Shown piece by piece: positions 17,595 to 26,193 of a stretch of DNA of 64,000 nucleotides; position 1 is the first letter of the stretch; every line of letters begins with the position of its first letter. Made by a program: the position numbers and the translations under genes. The notes under the pieces are model-generated. The model saw nothing but the letters and a program-made list of their open reading frames with translations. It was not told the DNA's origin and did no database searches. The DNA comes from Paenibacillus sp. Root52 (GTDB lineage: Bacteria > Bacillota > Bacilli > Paenibacillales > Paenibacillaceae): assembly GCF_001426865.1 (NCBI RefSeq), contig NZ_LMFO01000032.1, positions 213,536-277,535 on the forward strand, given 5' to 3'.

Positions 17595-17620
17595 GCTCTG
17601 TAGTACTCTCATAATGATTT

Positions 17621-18631
17621 TCAAAAATCTATGTGCTTATCTCTGTTTTTAATTAAAATCTGCTCCAGCTGAATGTTACCCATGAATTGGCAAGCAGACG
17701 TAACTCGATCATATTGACTCAAGCTCATATTTTGAACAGCCTGTTCTAGAAAGTCTTCAATAGGTTGCCACAAAGTAAGGGAATGGGAAGAATCAGCACC
17801 ATAATAATACATAATATCAATACACGTTTGAATCATTTGGCGCCCTAATCCAACCATACACCAACGATCCTCTTTAATAATGAGCGTAATGACAGATTCC
17901 ATAGACAGAGTTGCTTCTTCAAACTGACCATTGGCGATGAGCTTTTCAGCCAAACTGGATGCCTGGTAGCAGTATTGATGATCATTTCCGGCATTTTTCT
18001 CGAGGGCAGCAAGTTTTCTAAGTACTTCAATCTCACCCTCCATATGTTTCCGGTTTCGTTCAATATAGAGCAGCTCAGTCAGATTTTCTTGGTTCCAGCA
18101 TGTCTGTTCCGCAATCCATAAATCTACAAATGTTGAATGATACGTCATCTCGAGCAGATCTTCTGACAGACGAATGCAATCCGAGAGGTCAGCAGTATCT
18201 ATATGAAAAAGGTGTTGCTCTCGAATTCGAGTAGGCTCAAATCCAGAGATAGTATCGAAGTTGGCTTCTTTTGCTTGGGAAAATAGTTTCTGATCTTCGT
18301 CTCGGTTGTACTGCTTCAGCAAGAAAATACAGTAATATAATGCTTCGCCTATACCCTGATAGCTGTTTGTCTGCCGATCTATGATTTCATTGATTAGTAG
18401 TCTTCTTACAATCGACTCATAATGCGGCGCATGCCGATCTTCCCGATGATAAATAGCCAGTAGTACTTTGAAGCGATTGGTATAATTCGCATCTCTTTTT
18501 CCATGCGTAGCATCTTGCTTCTCCGCATAGTCGACCTGTGAAAAATCACCTATTTCATCCATTAGGCGATCCAACATCTCATGGTATGGAGCCATCATTT
18601 GAAGCAAAACCTGTTTATGATCTGTTTTCAT
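17621..18631 (-). CDS. Uncharacterised helical protein, second gene of a pair
   Basis: A 336-residue protein I do not recognise. It is predicted all-helical and reads like degenerate tetratricopeptide-type repeats (EVLRKLAALEKNAGNDHQYCYQ..., FEEATLSMESVITLII). No signal peptide, membrane segment or catalytic signature is visible. It begins in a one-base TAATG overlap with the upstream 121-residue gene and has AAGGTGAG about eight bases before the ATG, so the two are translationally coupled. The C-terminus converges on the gerE terminator. Cys and Trp occur in RWCMVGLGRQ, possibly a hydrophobic packing site. Function cannot be inferred beyond partnership with its neighbour. Confidence 0.7.
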   Translation of the reverse strand: MKTDHKQVLLQMMAPYHEMLDRLMDEIGDFSQVDYAEKQDATHGKRDANYTNRFKVLLAIYHREDRHAPHYESIVRRLLINEIIDRQTNSYQGIGEALYYCIFLLKQYNRDEDQKLFSQAKEANFDTISGFEPTRIREQHLFHIDTADLSDCIRLSEDLLEMTYHSTFVDLWIAEQTCWNQENLTELLYIERNRKHMEGEIEVLRKLAALEKNAGNDHQYCYQASSLAEKLIANGQFEEATLSMESVITLIIKEDRWCMVGLGRQMIQTCIDIMYYYGADSSHSLTLWQPIEDFLEQAVQNMSLSQYDRVTSACQFMGNIQLEQILIKNRDKHIDF

Positions 18632-18996
18632 TATGTACTCACCTTTTTATGGAGTTTGTAGTTCTGCTTCATAAATTCTTTCCATCGTTTCTTCGAAAAG
18701 GGCTGATAAAACAGCTGCTCTAATGTCTCAAATTGTCCTTCATTTAGAGAGAGAAATATTGCCTTTTTGGCAATTTTGGCACAGGGTTGTGATGTGCTTC
18801 TTGTACTCCCTATTTTATGTCTAACGGGAACCTGAAATTGCAACAAGTCGTGCAGATTATTCCAACCCTCCCAGCTCCATCGGCTTGCTCGCTCCCAATC
18901 AATCGCATATAAGACGAAATAGGGTCTATATTCACTTTGTCTCTCAGCAATGATCCATAAGGACGGGATGATCTTTTGCTGCTGACGTTTATTCAT
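18631..18996 (-). CDS. Uncharacterised basic protein, first gene of a pair
   Basis: A 121-residue protein with strongly basic composition, no signal peptide and no recognised family. The N-terminal half has a conserved-looking aromatic stretch (YFVLYAIDWERASRWSWEGW). The C-terminal half is Lys/Phe rich (FYQPFSKKRWKEFMKQNYKL). The ATG at 18996 was chosen because AAGGGAG lies upstream. A longer frame exists but its extra residues have no binding site. Its stop overlaps the start of the 336-residue gene by one base. The pair is flanked by sporulation and amino-sugar genes but shares no obvious link with either. It might be a two-component accessory unit, such as a small effector with a repeat-protein partner. 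Confidence 0.6.
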   Translation of the reverse strand: MNKRQQQKIIPSLWIIAERQSEYRPYFVLYAIDWERASRWSWEGWNNLHDLLQFQVPVRHKIGSTRSTSQPCAKIAKKAIFLSLNEGQFETLEQLFYQPFSKKRWKEFMKQNYKLHKKVST

Positions 18997-19179
18997 GATA
19001 TGATCCACTCCCTTTGTGCAAACTCCTTGTTCCAATATAAGGTGTCTCTGGAGATGAAACAAGTGAGATAGAGTATGTTCGCTGGGTATGAAAAGTGAAA
19101 TTTAGGCTGCGATGATCTACACCAGAAAAGTGAAGGAAATACTCTTGATTTACAGGTCATCGTTGTTTAAAATGAAATC

Positions 19180-19231
19180 ATAAAAATAATTTTCTTAAAT
19201 TAATATAATAATATAAAAATAATTTTCATAA
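19180..19231 (+). promoter_or_regulatory. Direct-repeat operator candidate before the RpiR gene
   Basis: The 19-base word ATAAAAATAATTTTCNTAA occurs at 19180-19198 and 19213-19231, one mismatch apart and 33 bp between starts (about three helix turns). Its centre AAAATAATTTT is palindromic. A TATAAT box lies between the copies (19204-19209). The second copy touches the ribosome binding site. This fits an autoregulatory operator for the RpiR protein. Confidence 0.5.
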
Positions 19232-19240
19232 GGAGAGTTT

Positions 19241-20104
19241 ATGGCAGCCATATTACATGCCTTGCAGCAAGAGTTGGAAGACCTGCCTGCACAAGAACGG
19301 CGGATTGCAGAAGTTATATTGAGTTCACCCTCGGACATTCCAGGCTGGACGATTAACCATCTTGCACAGCAAAGCGGGACGAGCCCCGCGACGGTAACTC
19401 GTTTTTGCAAATCCTTTCATTTCAAAGGCTTTCCTGACTTCAAAATGAAACTAGCCGCCGAATTGTCGCATCCGACAGGAGAAACGGCATATCAGGATAT
19501 TGTGGCAGGCAACTCACTGTCCAAAATTGTTGAGGCTATTGAAGCGAATCATCTGGCTTCCATTGCAGATACGACCCGATTGTTGGATCTGGAGCGGGTG
19601 GGTAGAGCGATTGAGCTATTGTGCGCTGCACGTCGCATCGATCTCTACGGTGTTGCTACATCATCCATTGTGACCCAGGATTTCTATCAGAAACTGATTC
19701 GGATCGGGAAGAGCTGTACGGCCTTCTCAGATTCCCATATGCAGATCACCTCCGCCTCTTCGTTAGGAGAGGGAGATGTTGCAGTAGCTGTATCATATTC
19801 AGGCGAAACCCCAGAGACGATTGATGCACTGCATTGTGCCAAACAGGCCGGAGCTGCAACGATTTCGTTGACGTCCTACAGTAATAATAAACTGGCTACG
19901 GTGTCCGATATTCCGCTGTTTACTTCTTCACTCGAAAAGGGGATGCGAAGAGGTGATATGGCTTCACGAATTGCCTTATTACATGTCATCGACATTTTGT
20001 TCACAGGCATGGTGAGTTCCGATTTTGACCAATTTATTCCGAAACTTGAGCAATCGTATCACAGTGTACAGTCCTATCGGGTTCATAACAACGGAGGTGC
20101 TTAA
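19241..20104 (+). CDS. MurR/RpiR-family transcriptional regulator
   Basis: A sugar-phosphate-responsive DNA-binding protein of 287 residues. The N-terminal RpiR helix-turn-helix domain (1-77) includes WTINHLAQQSGTSPATVTRF and CKSFHFKGFPDFK. The C-terminal SIS domain (about 120-250) includes RRIDLYGVATSSIVTQDF and VAVAVSYSGETPETIDALHC, the phosphosugar-binding loop. AAGGAG lies six bases before the ATG. nagB starts four bases after its stop, and nagA follows, so it probably senses an amino-sugar phosphate and controls the operon. In many Firmicutes nagAB is controlled by a GntR protein (NagR), so an RpiR protein here is a less common arrangement. Tandem AT-rich palindromes upstream suggest autoregulation. 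Confidence 0.9.
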   Translation: MAAILHALQQELEDLPAQERRIAEVILSSPSDIPGWTINHLAQQSGTSPATVTRFCKSFHFKGFPDFKMKLAAELSHPTGETAYQDIVAGNSLSKIVEAIEANHLASIADTTRLLDLERVGRAIELLCAARRIDLYGVATSSIVTQDFYQKLIRIGKSCTAFSDSHMQITSASSLGEGDVAVAVSYSGETPETIDALHCAKQAGAATISLTSYSNNKLATVSDIPLFTSSLEKGMRRGDMASRIALLHVIDILFTGMVSSDFDQFIPKLEQSYHSVQSYRVHNNGGA

Positions 20105-20108
20105 CGAG

Positions 20109-20840
20109 ATGAACATACGTATTTTTGAACATGAAGAAGATTTAAACGTTACAGGTGCCGGGATTATTACGAGTCTGCTACAGACGAAACCACGAGCTGT
20201 GTTAGGGCTTGCAACAGGCAGTTCTCCAGTGGGGATTTATAAACAGCTAATAGCGATGGTGCAAAAAGATCTGGTTAGCTTCGCACAGGCATCCTCCTTC
20301 AATCTCGATGAATATGTAGGTTTACCCGCTGAGCATAGCGAAAGTTATCGTAGCTTCATGAATGAACAGTTGTTCCATCATATCGATATTGATCTGGATA
20401 AGACATATATCCCCGATGGTAACGCAGCGGATTTAGCTCAGGAGTGCGAAGCCTATGAACAACGACTTGAGGATCGTGGTCCAGTTGATCTGCAAATTCT
20501 CGGCATCGGACATAATGGTCATATTGGATTCAATGAGCCTGGCACAGAGCTGACGGGTCGTACACATGTTGTGGCGTTGAAGGAAGAGACGAGAAAAGCG
20601 AATGCTCGCTTTTTTGACAGCCTTGATCAGGTTCCAACGCAGGCAATTACCATGGGAGTTGGTACGATACTGAAAGCCAAACAGATTCTGCTGATTGCTC
20701 GCGGTGAGGAAAAAGCTGAGATTATTCGGCAGGCGTTTATGGGGCCAATTACTACTGAGTGCCCAGCCTCGCTACTGCAATGTCACCCCAATGTGGTTGT
20801 ACTGTTAGATCGCGCTGCAGGTAGATGGGTGAAAAATTAA
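20109..20840 (+). CDS. nagB: Glucosamine-6-phosphate deaminase
   Basis: Converts glucosamine-6-phosphate to fructose-6-phosphate and ammonia in the cytoplasm. The 243-residue length matches NagB. Diagnostic motifs are LGLATGSSPVGIYKQL (about 37), FNLDEYVGL with the catalytic Asp (about 63-71), and LGIGHNGHIGFNEPG (about 128-142) with the ring-opening His. The ATG was chosen at MNIRIFEHEEDL, which begins like other NagB proteins and has GGAGGT about ten bases upstream. A longer frame would run into the regulator gene. It sits between the RpiR regulator and nagA in one unit. Confidence 0.96.
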   Translation: MNIRIFEHEEDLNVTGAGIITSLLQTKPRAVLGLATGSSPVGIYKQLIAMVQKDLVSFAQASSFNLDEYVGLPAEHSESYRSFMNEQLFHHIDIDLDKTYIPDGNAADLAQECEAYEQRLEDRGPVDLQILGIGHNGHIGFNEPGTELTGRTHVVALKEETRKANARFFDSLDQVPTQAITMGVGTILKAKQILLIARGEEKAEIIRQAFMGPITTECPASLLQCHPNVVVLLDRAAGRWVKN

Positions 20841-20914
20841 AGTAGTTTAAATCAATTATAAATTTGATCCTGATAACATTTATACATCATAGGTTGGGTT
20901 AGGAGGTTGGTTGA

Positions 20915-22132
20915 ATGAGCACAGACGATATTCAAGAGCTTATGGCTAGAGATACGGTATCCATTTTACGGGGGAAGCTTGTTCTTTCAGATCGTATAAT
21001 AGACGATGGAATCTTAGCTTGGCGTGATGGGAAAATAATATATGCAGGCTTGCCCGAAGGGCTACCTGATTCAATTCGACGACAAGGATTATTTTTGCCT
21101 GTGCCTGAACATGGCATGATTGTGCCTGGATTTATTGATATCCATGTGCATGGCGGCAATGGGGAGGATTTCATGGATGCTAGTCCAGAGGTGCTGGATA
21201 CAATCACTGCATTCCATTGCACTCAAGGAACAACCGCGATGCTGGCTACTTCGATGACCGCACCGAAGGACAGATTGGATCAGGTGCTGTATGAGGTTCA
21301 TACATATCGATCCCAAACGATGCCTTTTGCACAACTCGAGGGAGTGCATCTGGAAGGGCCGTTTTTCAGCCCTAAATGGCCTGGAGCGCAAAATCCGGAG
21401 CATATTGTAATGCCTAACGTTTCGTGGCTAGAAGAATGGGAGCAACAATATCCTGGATTGATAAGACAGGTTACATTGGCGCCAGAGCGTGAAGGTGCGT
21501 TGGAGCTAATTGCATGGCTGCGAAGTCAACGAATCACGGCAGCACTGGGGCATACAGATGCTAGCTATGATGAGGTACAACGTGCGGTAGAGGCGGGGTT
21601 GCATCATGCCGTACATACATTCAACGCCATGACGCCACTGCATCATCGGCTTCCCGGGGCTGCTGGAGCCGTGCTCAGCGATCCGCGCATTAGTGCAGAG
21701 GTCATTGCAGATGGAATTCATGTGCACCCAGCAGCTATTTCCATTCTGGCACAACTGAAACAACCCATAGATCAACTGGTGTTGATTACAGATGCCATGT
21801 CCGCTTCAGGTCTAGATGATGGGGAATACGCCATTGGTGATCTTCCGGTTATTGTCAAGCATGGTGTGGCACGCCTGAAGGATGGTGGTGCGCTGGCGGG
21901 TAGCACACTAACTATGGTGCGAGGCTTCCGGTATCTTGTGCAGGAGGTTGGCTTAAGTGTTACAGCTGCGTCACGAGCAGCGAGTCTGACCCCAGCTCGT
22001 TTGCTGGGCATCGATCATCGGACAGGCTCTTTCGCTCAGGGCAAGCAGGCAGACATCGTGTTGCTGAATGAGGAATTGGACGTTGCGGCTGTGTGGGTGA
22101 AGGGGCGGCGAATCTCTGAATCACTGAATTAA
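20915..22132 (+). CDS. nagA: N-acetylglucosamine-6-phosphate deacetylase
   Basis: Removes acetate from GlcNAc-6-phosphate to feed NagB. The 405-residue amidohydrolase has the metal site IDIHVHGGNG (about 75), the catalytic-site LEGPFFSPKWPGAQNP (about 146), LGHTDASYDE (about 210), HTFNAMTPLHHRLPGAAG (about 230) and the catalytic Asp in LITDAMSASG (about 289). AGGAGG precedes the ATG. It starts 74 bases after nagB and lies in the same direction, so it is probably co-transcribed. Substrate may come from peptidoglycan or chitin turnover. Confidence 0.95.
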   Translation: MSTDDIQELMARDTVSILRGKLVLSDRIIDDGILAWRDGKIIYAGLPEGLPDSIRRQGLFLPVPEHGMIVPGFIDIHVHGGNGEDFMDASPEVLDTITAFHCTQGTTAMLATSMTAPKDRLDQVLYEVHTYRSQTMPFAQLEGVHLEGPFFSPKWPGAQNPEHIVMPNVSWLEEWEQQYPGLIRQVTLAPEREGALELIAWLRSQRITAALGHTDASYDEVQRAVEAGLHHAVHTFNAMTPLHHRLPGAAGAVLSDPRISAEVIADGIHVHPAAISILAQLKQPIDQLVLITDAMSASGLDDGEYAIGDLPVIVKHGVARLKDGGALAGSTLTMVRGFRYLVQEVGLSVTAASRAASLTPARLLGIDHRTGSFAQGKQADIVLLNEELDVAAVWVKGRRISESLN

Positions 22133-22273
22133 AACATTCCGACGTTCCATGAGTCATATAAGATAGACAGTCTGGGCAGATACTGTGATAGAGGAAATGG
22201 ACTAGATTATATGATAAAATAGATCTCAAAATAAGATGGGATCTACGGATTACGCATCACGGAGGCGTGAAAT

Positions 22274-22645
22274 ATGGAACGCAATGCTATGCCTGGGCTT
22301 GATCCTTTTATCACAGTGCTGGCAGAGAAGCTGCACATTCACGGATATTATGCTTTCTATGGCGAGCATTACAATGAGACCGATATGGAGCAGTATCGTA
22401 AACAACTATTTACATCGTTCAGCAATATCGTATGGGTAGAGTTGGATGCACGCAAAAAGTATATGATTGTGGATCATCGTGGACGCAACACGGTCATGAA
22501 ACTAATCGAAGGCATGCTGAATACCCGTAGAACACTCAAGGCCAATCAAGCAATGAGTGGCACAAGCACTATGGATGTCCAGCGAGAAATTACACACCTC
22601 ATGCAGGTTATGCGAATGCTACAATTTACAACATTTCGAAGATAA
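22274..22645 (+). CDS. Uncharacterised 123-residue protein
   Basis: A small soluble protein starting MERNAMPGLDPFITVLAEKL; I do not recognise the family. The composition suggests an alpha/beta fold, with FSNIVWVELDARKKYMIVDH as a beta hairpin and a helical C-terminus (REITHLMQVMRMLQFTTFRR). It has no signal peptide or membrane segment. GGAGG lies about nine bases before the ATG, supporting translation. It lies 140 bases after nagA on the same strand and is followed by a strong terminator, so it may be the last gene of the nag unit or a single gene. No role can be assigned. Confidence 0.7.
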   Translation: MERNAMPGLDPFITVLAEKLHIHGYYAFYGEHYNETDMEQYRKQLFTSFSNIVWVELDARKKYMIVDHRGRNTVMKLIEGMLNTRRTLKANQAMSGTSTMDVQREITHLMQVMRMLQFTTFRR

Positions 22646-22675
22646 TTATGTTTCCTTATTCAAAAAAACAAAAAA

Positions 22676-22729
22676 AGGTAGACGGTATGTCTGATTTTAT
22701 AAATCAGTATATCGTCTATCTTTTTTTTG
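22676..22729. terminator. Strong bidirectional terminator
   Basis: AGGTAGACG and CTGATTT pair with AAATCAG and CGTCTATCT in one long stem, followed by eight T. The upstream side carries an A-tract, so it also works on the minus strand. It separates the nag region from the CgeB/deacetylase cluster. Confidence 0.9.
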
Positions 22730-22854
22730 TATATGAGTACGTCAGCAACATCTAAACAACGACATTCGATTAGGTAGAAGCCCAAGCAATTGAAAGCGAG
22801 TTGAATAAGATGTTGGCACCTAAATAAATTGTGCTCATGGTTAGGAGACAAAAA

Positions 22855-23838
22855 ATGATTATGTACCGCATCTTATTTTTGGAGACGCACCCGATGTGGA
22901 TTTATGGTCTACCAAAAGGTTTTGAGAAATTAGGGCATAAAGTGAAAATCTGCGCTACAGATCAGAACGCTGCCCGAACAATTCGACGTTTCAAGCCTAA
23001 TTTGATTATTGCCATGGGTTGGACACCGTCCAACAGTACACCTGAGAAACAGCGGCTCATTGCCCAGTTAGTGCGAGCATCCAATGTACCGCTCATATAT
23101 TGGTCAACAGAAGATCCAGGTTACACAGATGTGTTCTCATTACCACTCATTCGAAGGACACGTCCTGCTTTTGTATTTTCTATTCACCGACCAACAGTAC
23201 ATCGTTTCAAGAAACTGGCTATTCCAGCCGCACACTTGGATTTTGGAAGTGATCCGGATACACATTGTAAATCGAAACGAGTTAAGAAGTACAGAGCGAC
23301 TGCGGCGCTAGTAGCCAATGGCTACTCCAAATTATACCAGGAGAAGCCTGGGCATTACCGTTTTAAGTCAGTACGTCGACTGATAAATCCTTTTTTAGCA
23401 GAAGGCTTAGAGATCAATATTTATGGTCGAGATTGGAACAAGATGAAGAAACTGTTCAACCGGAATATTCCTGCAAAACATATCCATGGTTATCTGCCAT
23501 ATAAGGAAGCTGTCAAAGTATACAATTCCGTTGATTTTGTCATTGGTCCGCAGAATGCAGAAGACCGTCTTACCCAACGCACATATGAAATTCTGGCTTC
23601 TGGTGGCTTGCTTATTACGGATGATACCCCAGAAGTACGTAGATGGTTTCGCCCAGGTAAAGATCTTCTCGTATCCTCATCAGAGAGAGAAACGAGGCAA
23701 CTGATTGTTAAATATTTGCGGAGCCCTCAGAAGCGGAAGCAGATTAAATACAATGCGGTAAAGGCTGCGGCTCAACATTCCTACAAAAAGAGAGCGGCAT
23801 ATATTCTTCGTACTCTGACAAGGAAAGGAATTATTTAG
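22855..23838 (+). CDS. CgeB-like glycosyltransferase, paralogue 1
   Basis: A 327-residue GT-B type protein of the CgeB/YkvP group (an N-terminal DUF3880-like half plus a C-terminal Glyco_trans_1_2 half). The N-terminus is MIMYRILFLETHPMWIYGLP. The central PLIYWSTEDPGYTDVFSLP is shared with two paralogues nearby. The C-terminal donor-binding half has VIGPQNAEDRLTQRTYEILA and SGGLLITDDTPEVRRWF. In Bacillus, CgeB is a spore-crust polysaccharide factor expressed late in the mother cell. AGGAG lies seven bases before the chosen ATG. The protein is strongly basic and has no signal peptide. Its 3' end overlaps the convergent deacetylase by eight bases. It is first in a cluster of CgeB/deacetylase pairs. 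Confidence 0.85.
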   Translation: MIMYRILFLETHPMWIYGLPKGFEKLGHKVKICATDQNAARTIRRFKPNLIIAMGWTPSNSTPEKQRLIAQLVRASNVPLIYWSTEDPGYTDVFSLPLIRRTRPAFVFSIHRPTVHRFKKLAIPAAHLDFGSDPDTHCKSKRVKKYRATAALVANGYSKLYQEKPGHYRFKSVRRLINPFLAEGLEINIYGRDWNKMKKLFNRNIPAKHIHGYLPYKEAVKVYNSVDFVIGPQNAEDRLTQRTYEILASGGLLITDDTPEVRRWFRPGKDLLVSSSERETRQLIVKYLRSPQKRKQIKYNAVKAAAQHSYKKRAAYILRTLTRKGII

Positions 23839-24454
23839 AACGCATTCTTAGTAATTCAGATACGGTTACGAACGTAAATCCCTGAGCGCGAAGCTTGCGG
23901 ATAATAAAAGGAAGTGCCCGAGCAGTTTGACGCGCCGAGTCGCTTGCGTGCAGTAGCAGAATCTCACCGTTTTGTACCCCGGTGGTGGAATTACGAATAA
24001 TGGTACGGACTCCCGGATTCGTCCAGTCCATAGAATCTTTACTCCAGTGGATGGTCGAATAGCCCAGAGAGCCAAGCAACTGAATGACACGTTGGTTCAT
24101 ATCACCGTTTGGTGTACGGATGAGCTTGCATGTAACTCCGGTGGCCTTTCGGATAGTCTTTTCTGCCACCTTAACTTCACTGGTGATCCAACGATTATTA
24201 TGTTCAGTGTAATTCTCATGACGGTATCCATGCGAGCCAATTTCATAACCATAATGTTTAATTTTACGAGCTAATAGTGGTCTTGCCGACACCCAAGTAC
24301 TGGATAAAAAGAAAGTTGCCTTTTTAACTTTGTTAGCAGATAGAGCTTCAAGGACTGGAATGGGCACTTTACCGCCCCAACCAATATCAAATGTCAAAGC
24401 TATACATTTTTTAGATGTATTCACACGGTATATTGCTTCGAATCGTGGATTCAT
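23831..24454 (-). CDS. PdaB-like NodB polysaccharide deacetylase, copy 1
   Basis: A 207-residue NodB-domain protein. Motif 1 is TFDIGWGGK: the first Asp (general base) is kept, but the second, a metal ligand in TFDDG enzymes, is Ile, as in PdaB. Motif 2 is SHGYRHEN, keeping both His. Motif 3 is RTPNGD, motif 4 SMDWTNP and motif 5 ILLLHASD. It lacks a signal peptide, so it may act in the mother cell or use another export route. AAAAGGGGG lies before the ATG. It is divergent from the second CgeB-like gene and convergent with the first. Reduced or altered catalytic activity is possible; in Bacillus PdaB matters for spore stability. Confidence 0.88.
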   Translation of the reverse strand: MNPRFEAIYRVNTSKKCIALTFDIGWGGKVPIPVLEALSANKVKKATFFLSSTWVSARPLLARKIKHYGYEIGSHGYRHENYTEHNNRWITSEVKVAEKTIRKATGVTCKLIRTPNGDMNQRVIQLLGSLGYSTIHWSKDSMDWTNPGVRTIIRNSTTGVQNGEILLLHASDSARQTARALPFIIRKLRAQGFTFVTVSELLRMRSK

Positions 24455-24544
24455 TGAATGCCCCCTTTTCTAAACATATATATGTCAACCGAATTGAATT
24501 GATTATGCACTTGTCATAGTGATTACAGGACGGTGGTGATTCTA

Positions 24545-25525
24545 TTGAAAATATTATTCTTAGAACGAGGGAAGTTATGGTCGTATGGACTGCCTGATGG
24601 TCTAAGAGATCTTGGACACCAGGTACGAGCATCAGGGTCAGTTCAAGAGAGAACACTTCGTCAACAATTGCGTACCTACAAGCCCGATATGCTGGTGTCC
24701 GTAGGGTGGGGACCGGACCATACTCGGAGAAAGCAGCGGATGGTGAGAAGGCTAGCAACTGAATATCGTATTCCACTTATTTATTGGTCGACAGAAGATC
24801 CGAATTTCACGGAAGTGTTTACCCTTCCTCTCCTTAAGCGTATGAAGCCTGATTACACGTTTACCATTTCGGAGAAGACGGCCAATAGATTTCGACGGAT
24901 GGGTTATTCTGCAGCGTATCTTGACTATGCATATCATCCCAAAGTACATTTCCGAACTCGTGTGAAAAAGAAGTATCAGACGGATATTGCACTAGTGGCA
25001 AACGCCTACCCAGATGTTCTGAAAAAGTATCCTAAACTTTATAGGAATCAATCTTTACGTATCCTTGTACGTCCGTTGCTTAAGAACGGATATCGTATTC
25101 ATTTTTATGGTAAGAATTGGTCTCGTATGAAATCCATTTTGGGATGTGATATTCCACCAAACTGGATTAAGGGGCATATTTCCTATAAAAATGCTAACCA
25201 GGTATTCAGCTCGGCGAAAATCATGATCGGATTACAAAATTACACGGATATGTTAACCCAACGAACATATGAAACCTTAGGTTCATCTGGATTTTTCCTG
25301 ACTTGTGATACGCCAGCAGTGAGAGGTATGTTGAAGCCCGGAAGAGATGTGGCTGTAAGCTCCAATCCAGCGGAGACGTTGAGAAAAGTGCGTTATTATC
25401 TAAAGAATGAGAATGAAAGAGAGCGAGTTAGACGTAATGGGCGTTCTGCGATTGGAAGGCACAACTATACCGCCCGTGCACAATTTATGTTGTCGACACT
25501 GAGAAAAAGGGGAGTGGTCAAGTGA
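24545..25525 (+). CDS. CgeB-like glycosyltransferase, paralogue 2
   Basis: A 326-residue relative of the other two CgeB-like proteins in this cluster, sharing IPLIYWSTEDPNFTEVFTLP and the C-terminal DMLTQRTYETLGSSGFFLTC. TTG was chosen as start (MKILFLERGKLWSYGL) because it aligns with its paralogues and has GGTGGTGA before it. A GTG four codons earlier overlaps that site. Small changes such as IGLQNYTD in place of IGPQN suggest different donor or acceptor preference. The deacetylase gene starts inside its stop (GTGATG), so the pair is coupled. No signal peptide; basic protein. Confidence 0.84.
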   Translation: MKILFLERGKLWSYGLPDGLRDLGHQVRASGSVQERTLRQQLRTYKPDMLVSVGWGPDHTRRKQRMVRRLATEYRIPLIYWSTEDPNFTEVFTLPLLKRMKPDYTFTISEKTANRFRRMGYSAAYLDYAYHPKVHFRTRVKKKYQTDIALVANAYPDVLKKYPKLYRNQSLRILVRPLLKNGYRIHFYGKNWSRMKSILGCDIPPNWIKGHISYKNANQVFSSAKIMIGLQNYTDMLTQRTYETLGSSGFFLTCDTPAVRGMLKPGRDVAVSSNPAETLRKVRYYLKNENERERVRRNGRSAIGRHNYTARAQFMLSTLRKRGVVK

Positions 25526-26193
25526 TGGTCACCCTTCGAACGACATATAAACGGCACGATAAGGTCGCATATCTAACATTTGATGATGGTCCATCCTTGT
25601 ATACCAATCAAATATTGGACATTTTGAAGCAACACCATATTAGAGCTACGTTTTTTGTGGTAGGCAATTCAAGCCCATATGGATTACGAATGTACAGAAA
25701 ACTAAAAAGATTAGGTCATAGCATTGGAAATCATACGTACTCGCATCATTTTGATCGTATTTATCGTAGCCCAAAAGATTTCTTTGCTGATTTCGACCGA
25801 ATGGAACACTTTTTGTACCGTGTCATTGGAATACGTACACATTTGTTCCGTTTTCCTGGGGGCTCCAATAGTGAGCGAGGGTCTAGAACTGGCGGGCGTG
25901 GAACGATGATGGCCATAAAAAGAAATCTAACATCTAGGGGTTACACTTACTTTGATTGGACAATTGATTCCCAGGACTCATTGTTTCCGAAGCGTACATC
26001 GGAAGAGATTACAGCCAAAGTATTGCGTGAGAGCAGATACCGTCAACGTAACATCATTCTATTCCATGACTTCTCTAAGCAGAGTATGTTAGCACTGCCC
26101 CTTATCATTCGCGGACTGAAGAGGCAAGGGTATCTATTCGATAGGCTATCTACAAACTCCTACAACTATCAAATTAAGGAGGGGCGATCGTGA
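25522..26193 (+). CDS. NodB polysaccharide deacetylase with canonical metal site
   Basis: A 223-residue deacetylase. Unlike its two neighbours it keeps the full motif 1 (AYLTFDDGPS) with both Asp residues, and motif 2 GNHTYSHHF with both metal-binding His. Motif 3 is RFPGGSNSE, motif 4 WTIDSQD and motif 5 IILFHDF. It is therefore expected to be an active metal-dependent N- or O-deacetylase of a glycan. No signal peptide is present. It starts at GTG or at the ATG three bases later, GGGGAG being upstream, and overlaps the CgeB-like gene before it and, by four bases, the one after it. This tight coupling implies joint action with both glycosyltransferases. Confidence 0.88.
   Translation: MMVTLRTTYKRHDKVAYLTFDDGPSLYTNQILDILKQHHIRATFFVVGNSSPYGLRMYRKLKRLGHSIGNHTYSHHFDRIYRSPKDFFADFDRMEHFLYRVIGIRTHLFRFPGGSNSERGSRTGGRGTMMAIKRNLTSRGYTYFDWTIDSQDSLFPKRTSEEITAKVLRESRYRQRNIILFHDFSKQSMLALPLIIRGLKRQGYLFDRLSTNSYNYQIKEGRS

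Noticed and set aside
18631..19062. Longer N-terminus of the 121-residue protein
   Set aside because: The extra 22 residues lack a ribosome binding site, while AAGGGAG supports the internal ATG at 18996.
24455..24544. CATATATATG in the divergent region as a sigma-K promoter
   Set aside because: Spacing to any AC element is wrong on both strands.
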